Shown here piece after piece: positions 1 through 12,717 of a stretch of DNA of 64,000 bases. The notes beneath the pieces were generated by a model. The model ran no database searches and was not told where the DNA came from. It was given only the letters and a program-made list of their open reading frames with translations. A program made the translations under genes and the position numbers. Location: NCBI RefSeq assembly GCF_949628265.1, contig NC_088788.1, positions 4,464,001 to 4,528,000 of the forward strand, read 5' to 3'. The stretch's first letter is position 1. The number at the start of each line of letters is the position of its first letter. This stretch comes from Cloeon dipterum. Lineage: Eukaryota > Arthropoda > Insecta > Ephemeroptera > Baetidae.

Positions 1-17
1 GGTTTTGCCAACAACGA

Positions 18-24
<7 letters not shown>

Positions 25-82
<58 letters not shown>
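25..82. repeat. (GA)n microsatellite
   Basis: An uninterrupted AG/GA dinucleotide run of about 58 bases. Similar GA or CT tracts recur at about 2276-2286, 2327-2343, 2556-2596, 3556-3598 and 12672-12715, so the left third of the window is unusually rich in them. They are direct sequence observations; binding by GAGA-type factors is only a possibility. Confidence 0.95.
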
Positions 83-85
<3 letters not shown>

Positions 86-598
86 CGGAAAATAATAGGC
101 AGTGTCTTGCTATTATGACACCACTTGAAGTATGACAAAGTGGCGCAATAAAAAAATAGATAGCCCTATTAAACAGCACGGACACTCACACACACACTCA
201 CATGTGCTGCTCACACATACGTACACATATATGTATAGGAGGCGTTAGATAAAGTGACTGACACTTGGCCGCTGATGATATCAAATTACCGCCGCCGACG
301 AGAATGGCTGTGCGGTATGTGCGCGGTACCCTGTGATGAGGTGGTCACTTTGCTTGTTTTGTCACTGCTGGGTGCGCATCTAGAGCCAAAAAGTGACACA
401 ATCGGAGTGTATATATTATGTATTTGCAGCTGTGCAGACAAAATGGGAAAATAAATATATGCACACGGACGCGGCACGACAAACGAGAGAGGGTGGTTGG
501 TTGGTTATTATTTATCGGTGTGAATGCGTGATTTGTGATTTGCATCGCATCACATCAGTGGTTTTGGTGAAATATAATTTTAATTCTTCCAACTGCAG
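83..598. other. Intergenic stretch, no gene recognised
   Basis: The open frames here are short and overlap on both strands, with no recognisable domain or splice pattern. A CA-rich patch lies near 183-215. Nothing else is supported. Confidence 0.6.
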
Positions 599-1311
599 GT
601 GTATGTTTTAGTAAACATATCGATAAGAGAGTTAAAGCTTCAATATTTGCTACAGGCAAAATTAAAAATTTGTCAAAAAGTTCTATTGTTACAGCCAAAA
701 AAATTATTTGATTTTGCTATTTCTCCTGTTGCCTCATATGGTATTGAAGCTGTCTGGAAATACTTGATTTTAAAAGACTTAAATAATCTTGACTGTGCTG
801 AGTCAAGATTTTTTAAGAAAACCTTATGTGTCGATAAGAGAATGAAATCAAGACTTGTATAAGTGCTAGTTGAGACTGATTATTTTGTAAATGACTTAAA
901 GACCAAATTCGTCCTGTCAGACACACCTGTTTATATTAAATTCTTGGATAATATGATGCATAAAAAACAAAATATTCACCCCAATTTTTACAGTACCCCA
1001 GCTATGACAAACATATGAACTGGTGGCTACCTTATTGTAAAGATCGATATGTTTTTACGAGATACTCTTTTCATGGTTATCACTTTCTGTTATGTAAAGA
1101 CAAACGTTTTCATCTAGATGTTTCTGCTAATTGTGTATGCCAATTCTGCGATGAAGTCTGTATAGACATGTATCATTTCCTCAATTGTAAAAATAATACA
1201 ACTACCTTATTTCAAGCTGCTAAATATAAGAAAGTGCATCTAAATAATATCGTTATATAATTTACTCTGTGTTGTACACCGTTGGTGTCTAATAAATAAA
1301 TAATAATAATT
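599..1311 (+). mobile_element. Decayed 3' end of a non-LTR (LINE) retrotransposon
   Basis: Two broken frames in the same direction (599-862 and 1015-1260, different phases, so at least one frameshift plus stops) look like the C-terminal part of a LINE reverse transcriptase. The first contains a stretch with 'ASYGIEAVW', like the RT thumb motif where a YG-x-E-x-W pattern is usual. The second contains a C-x2-C-x8-H-x3-C cluster (residues about 42-58 of that frame), the zinc-knuckle-like motif common near the end of LINE ORF2. About 30 bases after the last stop comes a TAA/TAAA microsatellite tail (about 1290-1311), typical of LINE 3' ends. The 5' part is absent, as expected for 5'-truncated insertion. 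Clade (Jockey, CR1 or RTE-like) cannot be decided by eye. Confidence 0.6.
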
Positions 1312-1884
1312 CTTCCAATTCTTGAAAAAATCAAGGTGGACAATTTCAGAATAGATTTCCAGTATTTTCTCTAGACAGAGAGTCACGCTCTTTCACAGTG
1401 CATTTTTTTTAATAATTATAAAAATAGGAATTTCTCTTGTTCATTAGTGGGAAATCTGGAACACGTTTATTTTATTTCTTTGTGATTAAAATACGGTATC
1501 ACTAAATAAATGCTATTAAAAATTAGATCACCAATTTAGAGAATTTAATCGAGAGGTTACTTTTTAACTGTGGAATATTCCCTCTTTTCTCCAGTGACGG
1601 TTATACGTATCAAATATTTTTTAAGAATTGAAATTTTACTTAAATATTTCACTGCTTAATTTATAATTTCACTGGCAATTTTTCTGCCTTTTGTTAATTT
1701 TTTATTTGCATCTATCACTAATTTCAAGCTTTGATTCTAACTTTTCATGACTAAAATTTTTATAACAACCAATTTCTAAACCTTAAAATGACAATTTTAT
1801 CCACCTACCTTCCTTAAATATGTTTTTGGAAATATTTGGTTTTAAATTCAAATTTTCCTAAGGATTCAAAAACTGCAAACCCTG
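1312..1884. other. AT-rich intergenic stretch
   Basis: No open frame of interest, no recognisable RNA gene and no clear repeat was seen here. Confidence 0.5.
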
Positions 1885-2083
1885 ATTGGCTAGATTTAAT
1901 GTGTAAAAAATCCTTTTAAATACGAATGTAACTTTTTCCCTTAAGCCCTTAGTTAAACATGGCCACAGTGTGGCTATTATTGCAATTCGCTGACCCCATG
2001 GAAGGTGGTGGAATTTGAGATTACGTCGTATCGACCGAAATGGGCAGCTGCGGCGAGTTTCGCATGCAGAAACCTCGGTAGCT
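1885..2083 (+). repeat. Dispersed repeat family R2, copy 1
   Basis: This block is closely similar to 4630-4845 in the same orientation. The best matching core runs from 'aaacatggccacagtgtggc' (about 1954) through the segment ending in 'gcagaaacctcg' (about 2078), with weaker similarity upstream including a shared 'gtgtaaaaaa'. No protein motif or terminal inverted repeat was found, so the class of element is unknown. Confidence 0.75.
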
Positions 2084-4629
2084 GAGTTTCCAAATGCACG
2101 CACGCGGCGGGCGGGTGGGCGGGTGGGCAGCCTGTGATGCGAGTGCCGTGGACTGTGCGGTGGACTGGTAAGTAAGAGTGTAATTTCAGCTGCTGCATCT
2201 CGGCTGTGCCTCCGCCGCTCTCGCTTCTCACTTGTCCAAAATTGCGCATCCCTCTTGCTACTGCTGGGCGCGCTTTCTCTCTCTCTGCCAGCGAGCAGCA
2301 GCGGCCAGGAATTTTAATATTCTCCGTCTCTCTCTCTCTCTCTTGCGCTCTGCATCTCGCCCGTTTTTATTCATGCCGATGTGAAAGGTTATCAAAAGGC
2401 AAATAGCCTTTCCCCCAATATGTAATATGGGCGCGCATATGCTGGCCGCGCGCGCCGTGCGCCGCGCTCGTCGTCGTTTTTTGGTGCAAAGATGATGGAA
2501 AGGAGTAGCACAAGATAGAGGGAGAAAGTGATCGATGCTGGTTGCCTAGCAAAAAGGAGAGAGAGAGAGAGAGCGAGAGAGAGAGAGAGAGAGAGCCGGT
2601 AATGTATGTAGAGGTGGACAGCAGCAGCGGCGGCGCTGGCCAACCAACCTACTCCTATAGGCACGGACTGAGTCTTTTGTTTCACTCGCTCCTCTGAGCT
2701 CTGCTTCTAATCAAGGCAGGGGATCAATATGGGATATAATATATCATGTTTGCTGTTGATTCCTTTTTTATAGGTGGATATGAATGGGATATACTCACTC
2801 CGCTGATCGCAATAAACGCGATTTTCTTACTAAAATTTAAAGAAAAATTATTGAAGGCTTCTTTTCTGTTAAATCTCAGGATTTTTCAAGGAGTTCACTT
2901 CATCCGTCAGCAATTTGAATAATTTAAAATCAAAAGACTTTGGAAGACATCCCTTAGGGAATTTTAAAAATTGACTCTCAAGAATGTGAGTCATTCTAAG
3001 ACTCACAAGAATGTTTTATTCGCTTAAAGCATTTATTTATTTTGGTATTTTTTTTGCACCGATCAAACCTTGGCTTTCTTATTTAAAAGAAGTTTATTTT
3101 TGCTAGTTGAAACGCCAGAAACTAGCTTAAGATGAGAAATAAATTGGAAATAATTAAGTCCATTATTTCCTTTGCCTTCACCTACATAAATTAAAATTCG
3201 CTGTTAGGAATAAGAAGCAAAAATGCGACTAACGTTAAGTAAAATCGTGAAAGTCATTCTACACGAGAAAATATTATAACTGGAAACTGGAGAAATTAAT
3301 GCAAATAAGAAGTGGATGTTGAATGAATTTATAGCAAAAATTGCAATATGTAAATGACGAATTAAATTATTTAGAAATGTTTTCGTGTGTTTAAGACGTT
3401 TAACAATCTATTAATCGCCTCTATTGGATAGAAATTTAAAGGCAAATTTACTGCCAGAGCAGTCCGTGCCTGAGTTGGCCCCCTAACACCCCTTCAGTGA
3501 AGAAGATGTGCTCGTCGCTGTATTAAAGCATACATACATGGAGCTGCACGGACCTCCTCTCTCTCTCTCTCGCACTCGCGTTCTCTCTCTCTCTCTCTTG
3601 CACATACACACTATATACCAAAACTATTGATTTTCTGCAAAGATGGTGATCTGCAAGACTAGCCTCTCGCGCTGGCCACTATCCAAAATAGCATCAGCGC
3701 GCGCGATGGACAAGCAGCAACCCTCCTCCATCCCCTGAATATTCATAATGTAAGATAATTACGGGCCAGCCGGCCAGCCGGCCGCGCGCACCACCGCCCG
3801 CTCGTCCGCCCCCGCAGCCACCCCCTCGCCCCTGCCTCGGCCGGCCTGTCACTGCAATCTGCGTCCAGCCCAAGGTGAACCAACCGACGCACAACTTATC
3901 ATTTCGCGCCGCGCACTTTCCGAATTTCCAAAGAGAGAGAGCGAGAGCGTGAGAGAAAGCGAGCGGCCGGATTTTTTCCTCCTCGCGGCGGCCGACTCGA
4001 CTTGGTGGTTGGCCAGAGGGTGAAAGATGTTGTGGCCACTTGGCGCGCACCGTTTTTGGCCACAAACTGCTGCTGCCGGGATATTTTCTGCAAACCGAGC
4101 GACCACCTCCATTGACACAGAGAAAAGGGTTTCGCCTCCTGATGCGTTTATGCCCAATTACTCGGGCCACACGCGGCTTTTTCCAGCCACGCGCGCACTA
4201 TGCAAATTTTCACAGCATGAATGCTAATGCGGCTTCCCTTTTAAACCGCGACAACATGGTGTAAGATGCAAAAACCGGACAAATGCGGTTTCATCAACGG
4301 TTTTAATGCTGCACACCTGTGGAAATTGCTACACCCATTTCTTAAATTTAATTTCGTTTCTGCATCTAAAATGTTATTAAACTGACAATGCGTTGGGTGC
4401 TCTGATGCACCCTTGAAAAGAAGAATTTTCTTGAATGTAACAGAACACTGAACTGTCCTAACTTCGCTTCTAACTTTAAATATTTTAGTACAAAGTTTTC
4501 TTTTTCATTTGATTTTTATGTTTTAATAAAAAGCTTTATAAACTTTTCTTGAGATAAAACAAATAAATCCAAGGAAATAAGCCAGAATCACAAAATATCT
4601 TGATCCAGGGGGACAGTTGAAAATTATCA
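2084..4629. other. Gene-free stretch with CpG-rich and GA/CT-rich patches
   Basis: GC-rich, CpG-containing islands occur at about 2090-2220, 2430-2480 and 3760-4050. CT/GA tracts lie at 2276-2343, 2556-2596 and 3556-3598. Open frames across the GC-rich parts (for example 3694-4170 on the minus strand) are low-complexity arginine/glycine-rich and overlap each other in several frames. I see no credible exon. Candidate regulatory DNA or a non-coding first exon is possible but unproven. Confidence 0.5.
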
Positions 4630-4845
4630 ATACCAAATATATTTGTCTGTTAAGTTTAAAGTGTAAAAAACCGTTTGGAATACATGATTGGAAATTTTTC
4701 CGTGAGACCATTAAATAAACATGGTCACAGTGTGGCTATTATTTGCAAATCGCGCCGATCCCATGGAGTGTTGGTAATCGAGATTACATCGTATCGACGG
4801 AAATGGGCAGCTGCGGCGCGTTTCGCATGGAGAAACCTCGAGAAA
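4630..4845 (+). repeat. Dispersed repeat family R2, copy 2
   Basis: Second copy of the sequence at 1885-2083. The matching core begins near 4714 ('aaacatggtcacagtgtggc') and ends near 4840 ('gagaaacctcg'). Substitutions are scattered, suggesting independent decay after duplication or transposition. Confidence 0.75.
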
Positions 4846-6929
4846 TCCTTAGTGCAATTACAGGAATAACTAAAATCAGTCTTTCACTTTATTAATGTGT
4901 TCATACAGTACTGAATTTACCAATAAAAGATTTCATATTCCCCTAACTTGATTTTTTAAATCTACCAGCAAAAGAAATCAGATTAGAATAATCAAGAGTG
5001 ACCAGATCTGCACTCTCTAATGGCAAAACTCTGTTAGGATAGGCTTTGCTCTCTACTTTTTTCACTCTTTTCTACAAATCAAGGGATCAGAGAAGAGCTG
5101 TGGGTACCGCGGCTCTGCGTGTGTCTTTTGTAATTCCGAGTTTGCGTCCGTGTACATGCATTCGCCGTTTGTATCTCGAGCAGGGCATCATGACTTATAA
5201 ACATCACCTCTATCTCTCGTCCTCTCTTTCTCTCTTTTCTCGCAAAAATGTGGCGCGCAGCGAAAAGGCTGGCGCCGCTCTAATACGGTTCTCGGTTCTC
5301 TCTCGTGCAGCAGGAATTCACCTATATAGGTGCGTGGCGCGAGAGCAAAAATAAAGCGGCGGCCAAAGGAACGCAAATTCGGCAGCCCGGCTAGCTGAGA
5401 GAGGGCCAATGAATTATTCACGACCGCGCTCTCCGCTGTTTTCGGCTAATATTTTTAGTCCACTGCTTTTACAAAAGGCACAGGCAAATTTTTTCCCTCA
5501 TCTTCTCATCTTCGTGCAGGGCTCTCACATTCGCGCGAGCAGGTGGTGGATTATTTTTGTTGATTGCCGCAAACCGAGTTACGCTCTTTGATACCCGCAA
5601 AGAAAACTTTTGACGCGAGAGGGAAGCAATTCACTTATCACTCTATACTCTCGGCTGGACGTTATGAGAGAGAGAAGAGAGAGAGAGAATATATGAAGGG
5701 GGATGGGGAGGCAGCAGGGAGGCAGAGAGCGGCCTGCTACACGGCTGATAAATTCAAATCTTGTGTGCCTGATGCGAAAGGGTTTAACTTTCTCGGAGGC
5801 AGCCAGCTAGGGGGATTGATGCAGCGCGCGCGGCAGCATGGTGGCGGAGAAGAGACCATCATCCATCACCGCACTGCCTGGTCCGTCCGTCCGTCCGATC
5901 GACCCGCCAACCAGCCAGCCAACGCAGATGAACACGCTGCTGCACACGCACATTTTATACATATTCACGCGCGCACAAATAGTGCTGCGCTCGTGCTTCA
6001 AACCCTCTCGCCTTGTGTCTTATTGCACGTTTCAATCCCCGCACGTCTTCATCGCGCTGATCAATGCGGATTGAGTGCGCAAAACTCGCCATTTTTGCGG
6101 AAACGCGTCACCCAACTTATCACGACACTCCTCACAGCCACACGGAGAGGAAAATTTTGCCTATGTCATGTTCTTTTCCCTTTCTATACCGCAGCTGTAA
6201 AAATCTAAACTAAGAATTTCTTTTGAGAAATAAAACTGAATAATTTGTAAAATTTATGAGATGGAGTGGAAAATTATCTTAGTTATTAATTTTACTGTGG
6301 ATCAACAGAACAAACGTAAGAAGAGAGAAGTATTGAAAAAGATATTAGGCACTTCTAATGGATGCACTTACTATTTGGGTCAGGAGTCGCTCTCAATGTT
6401 GCACCCTCAGCTTGCCAAATAAATCAATATCATAATCATGTTTTAGGCAAATCATCTCATTTATTACACCTAATTTTTAAACTAACACTCGCAATCTCTG
6501 TTTAAAATTCCCTTCCTAATATTAATTTTCAGAAATGCTCATTTTTCGGTCCTTGGCTATATGAAGTAGACAAAATTTGATGAATTTTAAAATTAGGATC
6601 ACAATCAACAATTATTTTGCAGAGTTAGATAAATTCTTAATCCGCAGTTCGGGTCTGATTCTCGATCCTGGCAGGAAAGTACAATTTCGTTTCGACTGCT
6701 GTCGTGCGCGAGGTCAAAATGTGTCAAAGAATTACTCTTTTCGGTCTGTCCTTTTTTCTAGCAGGGTTAAAGGCTAAGGGTGCGGCGCTTATCACACTGA
6801 CACCTGGCGATGCGGCTTTAATGCAAACTAGTTGCTATTCGATAGAAGTGGCCGGAAGGTGTCACAATAAAAAAGGACCTTGCTACAGTTAATATTCAAG
6901 TTTTTCAAATTTTCTTCTTAAATTTAGTG
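4846..6929. other. Gene-free stretch
   Basis: Contains GA tracts near 5665-5690, a (GTCC)n run near 5880-5897 and a CpG-rich stretch about 5240-5400. The longest open frame (5564-6208, plus) is low-complexity and has no recognisable domain. No gene or RNA is supported. Confidence 0.5.
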
Positions 6930-7085
6930 CTTTCGGCAGATGAAACCTTTCAAGGAAGGAGACAGTACTCACCATTTGAAAAGCATGCTAACTTTGCAGC
7001 GACTGTTCTGTTTGTTTTGCTATATTTACAATAAAAGGGACGAGTTCATGCATTGGCGACAAGAATTTTATCAATCCTTTTTAAT
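6930..7085 (+). mobile_element. Diverged fragment of the piggyBac-like MITE family R1
   Basis: The block carries diverged versions of the right part of the R1 element. It matches around 'aaggagacagtactcaccat' (about 6956) and 'gggacgagttcatgcattgg' (about 7038), in the same order and spacing as in the full copies at 14959-15392 and 51660-52117. The terminal repeats are not preserved. Confidence 0.6.
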
Positions 7086-10000
7086 TATAAGTAGAGCAGA
7101 ACTAGGCGTCTCTTCATTCTTTCGCGTGGGCCAACGTGAACGTAGTTACATCAGAATTCTACATTTTTCTCCTCATTTTGCCGGTAAAGGGAAGATCTCC
7201 AGACTTCCTTAATCCACACTGAGAGGGACGATCTCCCAGGTGAAGTTTTGGCCGCTGAAACCTGTACATACAGCTCGGAATATTCATCAAGCTGGCGCGA
7301 TGGTTCTTGTTACTCTTGATACACTTCATTGTTGATTGATGTTGATGACTGCATTTGAAAATTCTTGCGTTCAAACGGATACTGTCTTGTGTTGTTGCTT
7401 TGCCCGAAAAATTCTTAAATTCGCGAGTCCGAAAGTGGTGCCGGGACGTTCCAAGAACGTGTCTTTTCGTATAACATTTCAAAAATTTTTTGAGTATTGT
7501 TTCAATTTCAAGAATAAAATTAATTTAAAACTCATATAATAGTATTTTGTCACGTGTTCTGCTTTTTCTATAAATCTTGCCCGTGTCGTCAAGTGGATAA
7601 ATGAAGAATGGACAGCGGACAAACATCTGTCCACAATGATAATAACACAGTCAATCACCTATTTAGTCCTTTATAAACGACATGTTGTGAAGGACTCTTT
7701 ATTGAAGCCTTTCAGTCACTGCTTTTGAAAACCCTAACCCTATCCTAAATAAAGGAGGTGGTGGCAGGTCAATAAACGCAAGGGCTTGAGGAAGAAAATG
7801 AATTAACCACAACCTATAACAGGTAGTTTGACACCTATAGCCGCCAGGTGCGTCATTGTGGTCACGTGGCGGTTGCATTGTCGGACGGCTGACCTAGGGT
7901 CGTCAGGGGTGGCGGGAGCAAAAAGCAGTGGTTGAGAGAGAAAAAACCAGTTTCACTAGACGAAAGGGGCGGCCAACAACCGGATGTTTGTCTCCCCTGG
8001 CCGTCCATCTGGTTGAGCCCGAGAAGAAAGGACCAAAAAGAAGCACGTGGTCAACACGCGTAGATTTTTCCGCTCGGTTTTTATGGTTCATTCTCTGGCC
8101 CCTTTGGCCGTGCCAGCAGTAACAGTTTGGACGGCACTAAAAAAAATTTCCGCGTCGGGAAAATTATACACATTGCATGTTGTGCGCGCCATTTTTTTAC
8201 ATTCGCTGGCGAAAACGTCGAAATGATTGTTCGCAGAATAATAAAATAAGAATCCAGACGTCGTCGGTGGCGGCTATTTGTATGCAAGCCAGCGAATGGC
8301 GCCGCTTTAATTTTAATGACTTGTTTAAGTGGAAGCGAGCCGGCGGGTAATAAATGCGCCGACTGAAATAATAATAATTGCTGACGAGCACTTGATTCTC
8401 TGAATCTGAGTTTTCATTGCAGGAACGACACCCTTCCTGGTTGGCTGTTCTCAAAAGCTACGTCATGTTCAAAATTTGTCTCTGATTTAATGCACAATTT
8501 TGGCTCAATTAAAGGAAATAACTCATAGAAATAGTATTCACTGTGTTGTATAATATGGACTGTAAAACCTATATTTTTCTCGACATAAATGTAAGCTTAA
8601 GAGGATGGAATTCGGAGGATGCACCTGTTCTCTGTCCATTGTATATTTTACGCTTTTGTAGAATCATCTGATTTTCACAGGTGCTGCGGAATTTCTGTTG
8701 CAAGCATATATTCGCAGGGAATTCTCACCTTTTCATAAATAGTAATTGTTCCTTTAATACTGCCAGAAAAACAGCTTAGTCATTCTTTGACATATTGCAT
8801 TCTATAGAAAAAGAGTACAAATCATCAGTGCTTTTCGCAAGGACGAACATAATATCCTTTTCAATAATTTAGGGTGAATTTTTACAGATTCATTGCTGAT
8901 TTCGGAGGTTTTATTTTGTATTCACTATCTGAGCCACTTTTATACGTACAGGGTGTTTTACAGGCACTGCATCCGGTTTAAAGTTTCCTTTTTATTCACA
9001 AATTCAAAAGGAGAGTCTTCAGGACCACGCCTATTAATCTCCGCTGCCAACTTTAGATTGATTTCTCATGAACATTTAGGAAGAGGCTTAACGTTTCAAA
9101 GAGTGCCAAAATTCAATTATTAGGAGGAAGACGGTAAACATTATTCCAAAGCTAAAATCTTCACATTTTGTTTGGCATGTTCTAGACTTACAGAAATGCA
9201 CTACAATGATTTTAATAAAGAAGGAAATTAATTTAAAAAAAGAGAGTTTCCTCACTCCATCTGTCTAAACATACACATCAATTTTCTTCCAGAGCGAGCA
9301 ATTAATTCAAACCTTTGAACTTTAGGAGCCTGCGATTCGGCATGTCGAGTCGCCAAAACTCATTAAACGGCGATACCGAATTCTGGCGAATTCCGCGAAC
9401 TCGTTTTTATTAACAAGAGATGCACGCACTTTGGCCGCTTCGCCGACTGACGGAGGCTGGCGGCTCCTCGGCAGGCAGCGAGCAGCGCTCGCTCTCCTGC
9501 TGCCGCCGCCGCCGTTGGTCACTTGATATTCTGCGCAGCATCATTTCTGTTGTTGTCTCATCTCATCTTTCCCGGCATCAGTATTTGAAGCAGGGGGGTT
9601 GTTTTTGGTCTGCTTCACTACGCAGGGGATGAGGAATGAATAAAGAAGCAAGGGTTGCTTGCGCTATAGCTCTCGTCCGCTTGCTGTTTGAGCGAGCGAG
9701 CGAGCGAGTGAGCAGCCCAGCAGCTCGCGTCGTTTCTGCACAACAGAGACTGCTCGCAAGCAGTCCGAATTTTAGCGTTCCAACGCACAAATTCAACTCG
9801 CCTCACACACAACTTATGGTCCGCACCTCTCTCACCGCATCCATTCCTGATTAAAATATAGGCTAAACATCATTAGAAGAATGATTTTGGACAAAAGCTG
9901 AAAATTTTACAAGCGATGTCAAGACGAAAATTGTCTCTTCAGTATGAATAAGTTAAATACCTAAAATTCAGGCTCTCATCCCGAAGTTAACACAAATATA

Positions 10001-12278
10001 ATTGTGAGAAAGGCTGTTAACCCATTTTTAAATTTATTAAGTTTATAGGAAAGAATTATCCTAATTAATCCTATATTAATAATTTTATTAAAGTTGATGT
10101 AGTTGGCTGCGTGTGTGGACTGCGACTTGTGGTAAATTGGACGACATCGGAAATGTGTAGACTTGGCTGCGTGCTGTATTAATGTGGAATTGTGAGGCTC
10201 GGAGAATGGGACGGATTAAAGACTCGGGACGCGTCCGAGTGGGTTCGTCAGGGACTTCGGTGAAGCGGGGCGCAGCAACCGAAGTGTGGTACCGCTTAAG
10301 CCCAGGCGTGCGATCGACTGCATCGGGGGACGGAATCTACATTCGTCTCGCTGCGATGGCGATTTTACGTCTTACAGGGTCCTCGTCCAGTTCGTCCTCA
10401 TTGTCAGGGGTTGGTCCGGTCGTCTAGGTTCTTGCAGGAATTCTCTCTCTTTTGAATTGGGTCGCGTCGGTTTATACATTATGCTTGTCAAACAATGTAC
10501 TTTGTCTGTTGTGTGATTTGTGTGTTGAAGAATGGTCATTGTTTGACGGAATGTAGGTACCCTTATTACAATAGCTAATGGCCCATAAAATTTAAAAAAA
10601 ATGACACCTTATATAGAATGTCTGCGTTGCTTTAGCGATTGTTAAATAATCTCCAAGAATGGCAATCACCTTTAACAGATTCCTCAACTTTCTGTACATA
10701 CAAAATCTTCGATAGAAACAGATGTGGTCGTTAAAGAATATCAGCCATTTGGGGTATGGGAAAGCAAGAGTTTTTCTCAAATAACTTCCCCTCTTTCGCA
10801 GCATTTGGTGTTCCTCCTTTCATAGGCAATGAAGAGAGAATTTTTCCTAGCCATTTGTTCCCACAAAACAAAACAGAGAGAGAGAGCAAAAATTTTCTGT
10901 AATTCAAAAGGGCTTGAAATAATTTATCTAGCAAATGAAACTTTGTGAAATTCAACTTCCATCTCACAATTTCTAAAATTGTTTGGAATCCAAATTTGGA
11001 AAAGATCCTAGAGTTCCAGCATATATTTAATTTCATCCAAACAAGATCAAAATTTTCGCTCCTCTTTAAAAACTTGACCTGTTCTTTCATTTTATATGAA
11101 GACATGTTTGTGCTGTACGCACCATTCATTTTATGGTCGTAGAATTGCAAAGAAAAAAAGCATTCTATGCAGATTTTTAAAACCAGAAAATTAGAACCAG
11201 GAAATTAAAATATCCTGTGGGTACGTGGAAGCCGTGACAGAAATGCGTCGTTCTCACTGTAGTAATTCGTCTTTTATTCATGTCTCGTGGTTTAGTAATT
11301 AAGATCAAGATCGAGACCAAGACCGAGATCAGGAGCAAGATCAGGATCAGGACCCGTAGCGCGGGTCTTATTAATTCGAGATCAAAGTTTCTAGAACATC
11401 CTGGCACGAAAACTCATCCTAGCCGGAGAGAGAATATTGTGTTGTGACTGCTGTCGTGCGAGGCTTAAGGTGCAGTGGGGGAGAAGGTGCAGTAAGGGTG
11501 CTTTGATTGTTGCACACCTTTGTACTGCCACCTGGGGATACAGGTTCAATGAAAGGCAGTTATTAGTGGCGAGAAGGCGCAACAATCCCAAAGAAAATGA
11601 ATAGGCGTTCAATTTGTATTGAAAATGGTCCTAATTTTCAAAATAGACTTGACATACTTTGTCATGGCTATCAAAATCTTTCCCATATTAATGAGACAAT
11701 TGAGAATTCAACAATTATCATAAAATAAATGTGTCTGTCAACAAATCCTGAGTCAAATTAGCCACATTGTGGCTAACAAAAAGCTCCGTTCAAATGCCAT
11801 ATTATTTTTAAAACAGTTTTAGAGTTGTATGTCTTGAGTCCTCAATTATAATTAATTGTTTAATAGATCAAATGAAATAAAGGAAATATTCAAATAAAAC
11901 CTGTAATTGAATCTGCCTTTGTAGTGCCATACTGTAGGAGTTTCCAAAGACAAGAAAGACAAGTCATCCAAGCGGCGTATTTTTAAAAACAGAGGAAAGT
12001 ATTCAACTGGCTTTTAAAATCGTTTCAGAGTCTTACAATTTTCGTAAAGGTGCTGATAGCCGGGAAAAATAAGCCAAATTTTGGAATTCAATGGGTTAAT
12101 TGTTTGGAAATTTATTACAAATCTTTTGAGAAACTCCAGTTCTTTAACATTTTCGAAATACACCCTTCAAGAAAAATCAGCAAGAGCCTAGATTGCTGGA
12201 TTTGAGTCGAAGCGGGAGAAATTTTGCCGGGCGTCGACAAAAGGCGTCTTTTCCATATGGTCGGCACATGTAAGGAAG
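7086..12278. other. Gene-free stretch with microsatellites and CpG-rich patches
   Basis: No exon is recognised. CpG-rich islands occur at about 7830-8090, 9410-9520 and 10190-10450. A (GAGC)n run lies at 9691-9708. A degenerate hexanucleotide repeat of GATCAG/GAGACC type lies at about 11299-11355. The 139-codon minus-strand frame at 10731-11150 has no recognisable domain and a composition like its surroundings. Confidence 0.5.
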
Positions 12279-12428
12279 GTGACACGGGCTCACAGTCAGA
12301 TCAATAGAGCTCTGTACTGGACCTTAACAAGAATGCAGGGCGAATTTACACACGCACACATTTATACGCGCATATATATACACACGCGGCGTTACATAAG
12401 GGAAGTATGTGCTGCTCTCCGCGCCGCG

Positions 12429-12430
<2 letters not shown>

Positions 12431-12472
<42 letters not shown>
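12431..12472. repeat. (CA)n microsatellite
   Basis: About 21 CA units without interruption, followed at 12672-12715 by a (GA)n tract and at about 12757-12777 by a (CGAA)n tetranucleotide tract. Together these make 12.4-12.8 kb a microsatellite cluster. They also create long artificial open frames of Thr-His, Arg-Glu or Leu-Ser repeats, which are not genes. Confidence 0.95.
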
Positions 12473-12478
<6 letters not shown>

Positions 12479-12668
12479 TGCAAGAGGAGGAGAGCTAGCG
12501 AGCGGGCGAGAGAGCGTCACACGAGGACAAAGTATTTGCATTTCAGGCACCCCTCTTGCGAAAGCGCCGGCCGGCCACACCAACATCGCAACTCGGCCCG
12601 GCAGAACAAATAGCGCGGGGGTGAGAGTGGAGAATGTGTTTATGTACCCATCCACCGTGGAGAAAGAG

Positions 12669-12671
<3 letters not shown>

Positions 12672-12715
<44 letters not shown>
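12672..12715. repeat. (GA)n microsatellite
   Basis: About 22 GA units in a row, 200 bases after the (CA)n tract. Confidence 0.95.

Positions 12716-12717
<2 letters not shown>

Noticed and set aside
3694-4170. 158-codon minus-strand open frame
   Set aside because: Arg/Gly-rich translation of a CpG-rich island with several competing frames; no homology recognised.
5564-6208. 214-codon plus-strand open frame
   Set aside because: Low-complexity composition across GA and GTCC repeats, overlapping open frames on both strands, no recognisable domain or splice context.
10731-11150. 139-codon minus-strand open frame in AT-rich DNA
   Set aside because: Composition like the surrounding DNA, no motif and no conserved pattern; considered chance.
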